NCBI GenBank assembly: GCA_032622095.1
Contig: CP136066.1
Span: forward strand, 148,521,559-148,585,558
DNA length: 64,000 bases
Source of the DNA: Siphonodentalium dalli
Lineage: Eukaryota; Mollusca; Scaphopoda; Gadilida; Siphonodentaliidae
Reading direction: 5' to 3'
Made by a program: the position numbers and the translations under genes. Under the pieces are notes generated by a model that searched no databases, was not told where the DNA came from, and saw only the letters and a list, made by a program, of their open reading frames with translations. This document shows, piece by piece, positions 58,330-64,000 of this stretch (its first letter is position 1; the number at the start of each line of letters is the position of its first letter).

Positions 58330-58368
58330 GTTCTCCATCGCATTGCGGTCCATTTGACTACAGTGGTA
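58330..58368 (+). CDS. Lectin gene 3, probable linker exon
   Basis: TCATAG|GTTCTCCATCGCATTGCGG...CAGTGGTA|GTAAGT makes a 39-base phase-1 exon reading S-P-S-H-C-G-P-F-D-Y-S-G. An alternative donor three bases upstream (58365) keeps the same phase. It fits between the PAN and lectin exons, but no copy is found in gene 2. Confidence 0.4.
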
Positions 58369-58369
58369 G

Positions 58370-58905
58370 TAAGTTTTGTTTCTTTCTCATCTATTTTACA
58401 TTAAATATCCGCTTCCATGTGATCTTAACTATTTTCGTTTCATACGGCTCAGTGTTTTATACTCGTACGAAAATTGTTTGAGGCCACTCCAAATTGTTAC
58501 CCCACTGATTTGTATATATTTATCACATACCCAACCGGTTTCCTTTGCCATTTATTTTGATTTTTTTTTTAACACTTATATGCATATTGTCATGTATATT
58601 ATTTTTTTAGATTACTGGTGTGTGTGTACATATTTTATCGCACGTGTTGTGCCAGTATTTAATTAAACTTACGGTCATATAAAATAAATTATTATTATTT
58701 TCATTATTAAAAATTTAGTGAAATTTAGTGAAAATGTCTTGCAACTTTGGCTGCATTTATGCAAACCGTGCGTCTGTGCATTCCCCTTAACCTGGATATG
58801 ATGAGTCCAGCTAATATGTTTTATTCAACTAAAGTAATTAACCAAGGTACTACTTTTAAAATGAACATACCAAACTGTGGATGCTAGATGCAGACACGTT
58901 AATAA
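58370..58905. other. Intron or flank of lectin gene 3
   Basis: AT-rich with no gene. The frame at 58376-58666 is a chance Phe/Tyr-rich frame. Confidence 0.5.
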
Positions 58906-59239
58906 ATAGAGGATCTCACATGAGTTTCTATTTTATACGGAATTTATCAACCGAGTTCACTAAATTCGATTTGAGCCGAGGTTTACCGAGGCTCAAATAG
59001 AATTTAGAGGACGAGGTTGATAAATTACGTATAAAATAGGACGAGTGTGAGATACCTTTTATCACATGATCAAATAAACCCGAAGCAACGCGAAATATTC
59101 ATCGAAAACAACAATCATAAACTACAGCGATCGCAAGTTATTTGAAGAACGCCGTGACGTCATCGCACGCGCTGATATTAAACGTGTCTATTACCGATAA
59201 TTATGAAACTGCTTTTATGGCCAAATTATGTGATAAATT

Positions 59240-60480
59240 AAAATACTTAATTGTCAATTATTATTATTATTTTATTTTTTATTTTTATTTGAAAAAAGAC
59301 AAATACATTATGATAATACATGTAGTATATTACAGTTAATGGTTGGTAATAAAACAGTTTTTGTCTCGTTCGTTTTTTTTGAGACTGTAGAAAGGTAGTA
59401 GAGAAAAAAGAGTGTGGAGTGAATGGTTTTATGAATGTTGTGTTATTTAGTTATATTAAATTTCCATTAGTTATAATAATAAATATAATGGAAATGAAAT
59501 ATTTGGTATATGTATTATTTATATTTTTTTCTGAGTCCCTCACGTTATTAGGTATATATACTGATATATATATATGCTAATTACATAATGCAAAATATTA
59601 ACATTGCGGGATTATTAATTAGTGTTAGCATCGAGCAACAGTCTTAAAATTTGGTATATTTACGTAGCGTGATTATGTACGGCGTGGATTGGTGGTATAC
59701 AATTAATTTTACTCACTATATGATTCAAATATGTGAGCATACTGTTAGGTAAGTCACACAACACGAAACATGTCTGGTCAGCATTCGTGTTTAACACAGT
59801 TTTTACAATACTATATAATATTTACGGAATACTTGTATGCCAGACATGTGCAATGTTATGTACTACATTTCAGCATACATGTAAATATCTATTCCCTGTG
59901 AAGTTCTTGAAGATGGAACTAACTCTTTTCATTTCGTCTTACGATTCTTTGCAAAAGCGAGCATAAAGCTATGGTATTGCTTCCACCTTCAACATGATAG
60001 CCACTATTCGGATACCATTATACCCGACCAACAACCAATTTATGTATAACCACCAATAGAAGCAGCTAGTGCATGTAGTATTCTCTCATCTGTTATTTTG
60101 TGTGAATGTTTGTCTTAGTGGTTAACATGCGTGTGCGTGCGTGAGTGAATGTGTGTGATGCTGGGTATAACAGGTGTATATATGTCAATGTCAGTGGATG
60201 TCTCTGTGTGACTGCGGTGTACATGTGTGACTTTGCATTATGTGCGTGCCAAAACTAACTATAAATATTTTGGATAGTTCCTTGTTATTATGTAACATTT
60301 TGTCCATGTCAGTATTTGTATATATGTTTGCATTTGTGATGTTACTGTGATAAACTGTATTTATATTATATAACAACTCTCCATCAATGTAGGACAATAA
60401 AGATTTCTATATATCCGACGAGGTTTTGCCAAGAATCCGGTTGAGTTATGTAGCGTTTCACCCATGATATTTTCATTGAA
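59240..60480. other. Spacer inside the inverted duplication
   Basis: AT-rich at first, then TG-rich at 60110-60240. Probably LINE 3' sequence plus older DNA. No frame with features. Confidence 0.45.
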
Positions 60481-60502
60481 TGCATAAATGTTTGGATATC
60501 GA

Positions 60503-62134
60503 TCATTTTACAACCTCCCATAGAATAGTCTTGTTGAAAATATTTCCTAGCAATTTTGTCATGTTTTTTTTATCCCATATGAAATTATATATGTCTTTAT
60601 TTATGTCGGTTAAGAATGTCGTTGGTGGATTTGGAATTGTCATAAATAAAAACGAGAGTTTAGAAAGCACCAATGACTTGAATATTGTGACTCTCCCGAT
60701 AACCGTCAGGTGTCTTTTAGACCACACAGAAAGAATTGTTCGTATCTGGTTGTACGCTGTGATGTAATTATTCGAAAATATATCAGCGGCATCTAATTGG
60801 AAATTTACACCGAGAACTTTAAAACCATTTGATAGCCATCTTATTTTCCATCTGTCACATCTAGAGCCAGTACAATCTCTTTTTTTACCAATCCATACCG
60901 CAACTGTTTTGTCGTAATTAATTTTTAAACCTGAAATAAGATAAAAGTCATGTAATAGCTCGAATGCATTGTCAAGGCTTTGGGGGTCACCATCAAGAAA
61001 TAATGAAGTATTGTCAGCATATTGTGAAAGTTTAAATTATGAAATCCCTATCTTAATACCCTTGATATTTTTCCGTTTCCGTTATCATATACCTAATATT
61101 TCTGCACACAATACAAAAATGTATGGCGAAACTGGATCACCTTGGCGACATCCCCTCGAGATTCTGAAGCTAAGAGACACATGCCAAGTTGATATTGACG
61201 ATTGACGATATACCGTTATACAAGCAATTAAGTATTTTAAGACTGACGACAAGAATGACCAGGAGACCGAATCAAAAGCTTTTTCGAAGTCAAGGAGTAC
61301 AAGTAGTCCAGTAATATTAGCAGATTTTGTTGTGGACAGGACACATATTAATCGTATATTTTCGCCAATGAATCGACCTTTTAAAAACCCACTCTGGTCA
61401 TGATGAATAAGATCTTGAATTACACTTTTTAATCTTTCAGAGAGTATACCGGATACAATTTTGTATGACACATTAAGAAGTGAAATAGGTCGCCAGTTTT
61501 TTAGGAATTGTTTTGGTTTGTTTTCTTTTGGAATCAGAGTAAGAATGCCGTGTTCCTGTGTAACCGATAATTCACCTTTATCTAAGCCGTAGTTTAATGA
61601 CCTAACTAGGAATTTACCAATTTTATTCCAAAACATTTTATAAAAATCACACGAGAAGCCACTGAAGCCAGGGCTTTTGTTATTGCGCATATGTTTTAAA
61701 TAGGTTAATGCCTCGTTTTCAGAAATACGTGATTCAAGGGTGTGAGAAATTTCTGGAGATAAATTATTTGAGAAGTTATTTGTGTTATCATTTTGAACGC
61801 GAACAAATTGTTCAATGTCCGATACATTTGTGTTCTCGTGTCTATTTTCATATAATTTTTCGTAATATAGTTTGGCCTCTTCGAGAATATCATTTTGATC
61901 TGTAACCACTTTGCCATCCTCTTTTTTAACCTGAAGAAGTGCTTTATTCATATAATGTCTTTTTTCTAAGTTAAGAAAATATTTAGTTGGTTTTTCCCCA
62001 TCACTGACCCATCGAGCTCTTGAACGTATCATTGCGCCTTCTAATTTCTTTTTATCACATAATTTGGCCATAAAAGCAGTTTCATAATTATCGGTAATAG
62101 ACACGTTTAATATCAGCGCGTGCGATGACGTCAC
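60503..62134 (-). pseudogene. L1/Tx1-like LINE reverse transcriptase, dead
   Basis: The frame 62134-61085 runs through RSRARWVSDGEKPTKYFLNL, KSPGFSGFSCDFYKMFWNKI, GILTLIPKENKPKQFLKNWR, PISLLNVSYKI, LLDFEKAFDSVSWSF and RGCRQGDPVSPYIF. The same frame continues across three stops (61078-61083 and about 61031) to QYADNTSLFLDG, KINYDKTVAVW, and the thumb SKRHLTVIGRVTIFKSLVLS ending at 60503. The catalytic Y-A-D-D box reads Y-A-D-N: the second Asp is AAT at 61010-61012. The endonuclease and ORF1 are absent, so it is 5'-truncated. Short stretches of identity with the arm show where it joins the inverted repeat. Confidence 0.85.
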
Positions 62135-62389
62135 GGCGTTCTTCAGATAACTTGCGATCGCTGTAGTGTATGATTGTTGTTTTCGATGAATATTTCGCGT
62201 TGCTTCGGGTTTATTTGATCATGTGATAAAAGGTATCTCACACTCGTCCTATTTTATACGTAATTTATCAACCTCGTCCTCTAAATTCTATTTGAGCCTC
62301 GGTAAACCTCGGCTCAAATCGAATTTAGTGAACTCGGTTGATAAATTCCGTATAAAATAGGAACTCATGTGAGATCCTCTATATCTGCA

Positions 62390-63695
62390 TGGACAACACC
62401 CCTCCCCATCTGTCTGTCTGAATATATATGTGAAGATTCTATGAGGAAAAAACTATTTTTTTCCTCACAGAAACCCCACTGTGAAAAAATTTCAGTGAAT
62501 TTTTTGTTAACTAAAGCTATTTTTCTTGTTTAATATTACAGTTTTCACCACTTTTACATGAAATATTAAAGGGACCAATGCAATCGCAGTGCGGCAGTGG
62601 GTTAAATGTGCAAATATATTCGATAAAAACATCACCTATTAGAAGAACATGGAGAAATAGATCAACTTTGCTCGATTGGCTTAAAGATGGATCATCTCTT
62701 CCTAAAATGTTTTCTATAATTTCTAGGGTATAAAATAATAATGATAAGTCAAGTTGTCAAAGACACCAGTCCAGAAACGCTTCTATCATTTAATATTACA
62801 ACTGATTGATAATCAGTTGGGACAATCTTTTTTTTTACTATTTTCCTGCTTGCTATGCTCCGAACGTTTCCTCAAGCAGTAAAATGTCACAAATTATTTG
62901 TAGGTATACTAGTATATATACCAGAAAATTCAAAATAGAATGAACAGTAATTGATAGAAGCATATCCGGACATTATTTTATACCCAGGAAAATATATAAA
63001 ACTTGTAATAAGAATATATAGACCATCTTTAAACTGTAATCAAAATATCAGTTAAACAGAGATTATTCCTTAAGAAATAATTTCAAGAGAGGGCACTGAT
63101 TTTCTAACCTTTCAACTCAATCAACCTATATAATTAGGAGGCACAAGTTTGAAGTCAGAATCACTGAGTGCATTTTATTTACAACCAAAAGGGTTCAGAA
63201 ACTTTTTAAAAAAACTCAATATACATGTGATTGGTATATACACATGTATGTACTGATAATTATTTTAGTATGAAATATTCTCCAGTCTTCATATACGCTA
63301 TTACCATACACTTGTGTATATATTGCATTTTGTTATGAGAGGCCAAAAGTAACAATTATCGGTGAATCACTCATCCATAGAGAAACCAGGTTCATTTTAA
63401 CTTCAGACTGTCAGGGAGGTGGCGACGATGTCACAGTGGGGTTGTCTCCCCCATAAACGTTTCCTTCCAAGTGGCCAGTTTCATACCGGTATAATATGGA
63501 TGAATCGTATCATTTAGTATAAGGTATATTGCAGTCTGATAGATATCCAGACTCGTAAGAAAGAAATGAAACACGGTCTAATTTTATTTAGACTGGGTCT
63601 ATTGATATGTTTTTTTTTAAATAACGTGAGCTTTGTCACAATTTGGGTTTAAAAAAAAAAATATGTCCAGTTGGCGCGTTGTCATCAGATAACTT
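62390..63695. other. AT-rich intergenic
   Basis: No gene or recognised repeat. No lectin exon belonging to gene 3 was found here. Confidence 0.5.
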
Positions 63696-63699
63696 AATA

Positions 63700-63912
63700 C
63701 AGTAATGCCCAAAGTAATTGACTACTTAACCACAGCGGAATTATGGGTAATTTTTCAGCATTTAGTTGTAAATATGGCTTGATGCCATTCATCGGAAAGC
63801 TGTCAACGAGAGCTTTCCAACGAATGGCAACAAGCCATATTTCCAACTAAATCCTGAATTTGTTTTCCATAATCCTGGTGTGGTTAAGGGTCAATTACTT
63901 TGGGAATTACTG
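63700..63912. mobile_element. Mariner-type hairpin MITE flanked by TA
   Basis: CAGTAATGCCCAAAGTAATT at the left is the complement of AATTACTTTGGGAATTACTG at the right, with one change, and both ends are bordered by TA. The whole 213 bases fold back, including AATATGGCTTG..GCCATTC around a short loop near 63806. TA duplication and CAGT ends indicate Tc1/mariner mobilisation. Confidence 0.85.
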
Positions 63913-64000
63913 TATGTTCTTTTTCAAAGTATTTATTCAAAAGGAAGGCATGACAGGTGGGGGAAACGACAAAACATGTGGTGAGAAATGGCCAAATATA

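Larger units (their letters stand above)
58906..62382. mobile_element. 3.5 kb inverted duplication enclosing a LINE; 332-base arms with palindromic caps
   Basis: 58906-59237 and 62051-62382 are near-exact reverse complements. The outer ~140 bases of each arm are themselves palindromic (CTATTTTATACG..ATTTATCAACC mirrored by GGTTGATAAAT..CGTATAAAATAG). The inner part of each arm holds the same piece of LINE-side frame (TSSHALILNVSITDNYETAF), so the duplication includes sequence joined to the LINE and may post-date its insertion. Confidence 0.75.

Overview
The window is nuclear DNA of a eukaryote, almost certainly a marine invertebrate and most plausibly a mollusc or another lophotrochozoan. It is AT-rich and gene-poor, with spliced genes that have short phase-1 exons. 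It carries tRNA-derived SINEs, Ty3/gypsy and LINE remnants, Crypton-like tyrosine recombinases, C-type lectin exons and many palindromic MITEs. The species cannot be named from sequence alone. Nothing bacterial, phage or CRISPR-like is present.

The only genes that look functional form a small cluster of lectin-like secreted proteins at 29.2-34.4 kb and 50.6-58.4 kb, all on the + strand. The best copy (gene 2) has a signal peptide plus a PAN/Apple-like exon (50825-51092) and a C-type lectin domain split over two exons (53012-53179 and 54624-54862). Gene 1 shows only the two lectin exons (29236-29400, 34134-34363). Gene 3 shows only the signal/PAN exon (57668-57935) and a probable small linker exon (58330-58368). 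Every visible exon boundary is phase 1.

The rest is mostly mobile DNA, broken or non-autonomous. From left to right: a tRNA-type SINE (1-295); the 3' end of a LINE with a (TTATC)n tail (1256-1852); a broken PIN/XPG-like ORF (4572-5037); a 4.9 kb foldback element whose ends are themselves perfect-looking hairpins (5481-10345) and whose centre is a 156/164-base array; a degenerate minisatellite (10640-11910); a Crypton-like tyrosine recombinase pseudogene (18742-19669) with a broken PIN/XPG-like gene just upstream on the same strand (20673-21603); a TTAA-flanked MITE (22184-22523); and a second tyrosine recombinase pseudogene that keeps a clean intron (26157-27852).

Further right are a possible foldback around 35149-38136 containing a SINE, a LINE reverse-transcriptase palm fragment (38155-38400), an internally deleted Ty3/gypsy element with both LTRs (43656-48164), a 291-base satellite inside a dispersed element (48185-49930), a small family of nested-stem elements upstream of lectin gene 3, a LINE whose catalytic YADD reads YADN (60503-62134) between two 332-base inverted arms (58906-62382), and a mariner-type MITE (63700-63912).

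The recurring theme is inverted duplication: at least three large foldback arrangements and many small hairpins, two of the large ones capped by palindromes. The most unusual items are the hairpin-capped foldback, the LINE-containing inverted duplication, the pairing of a PIN/XPG-like ORF with a tyrosine recombinase, and the nested-stem family whose pairing survives sequence change between copies.
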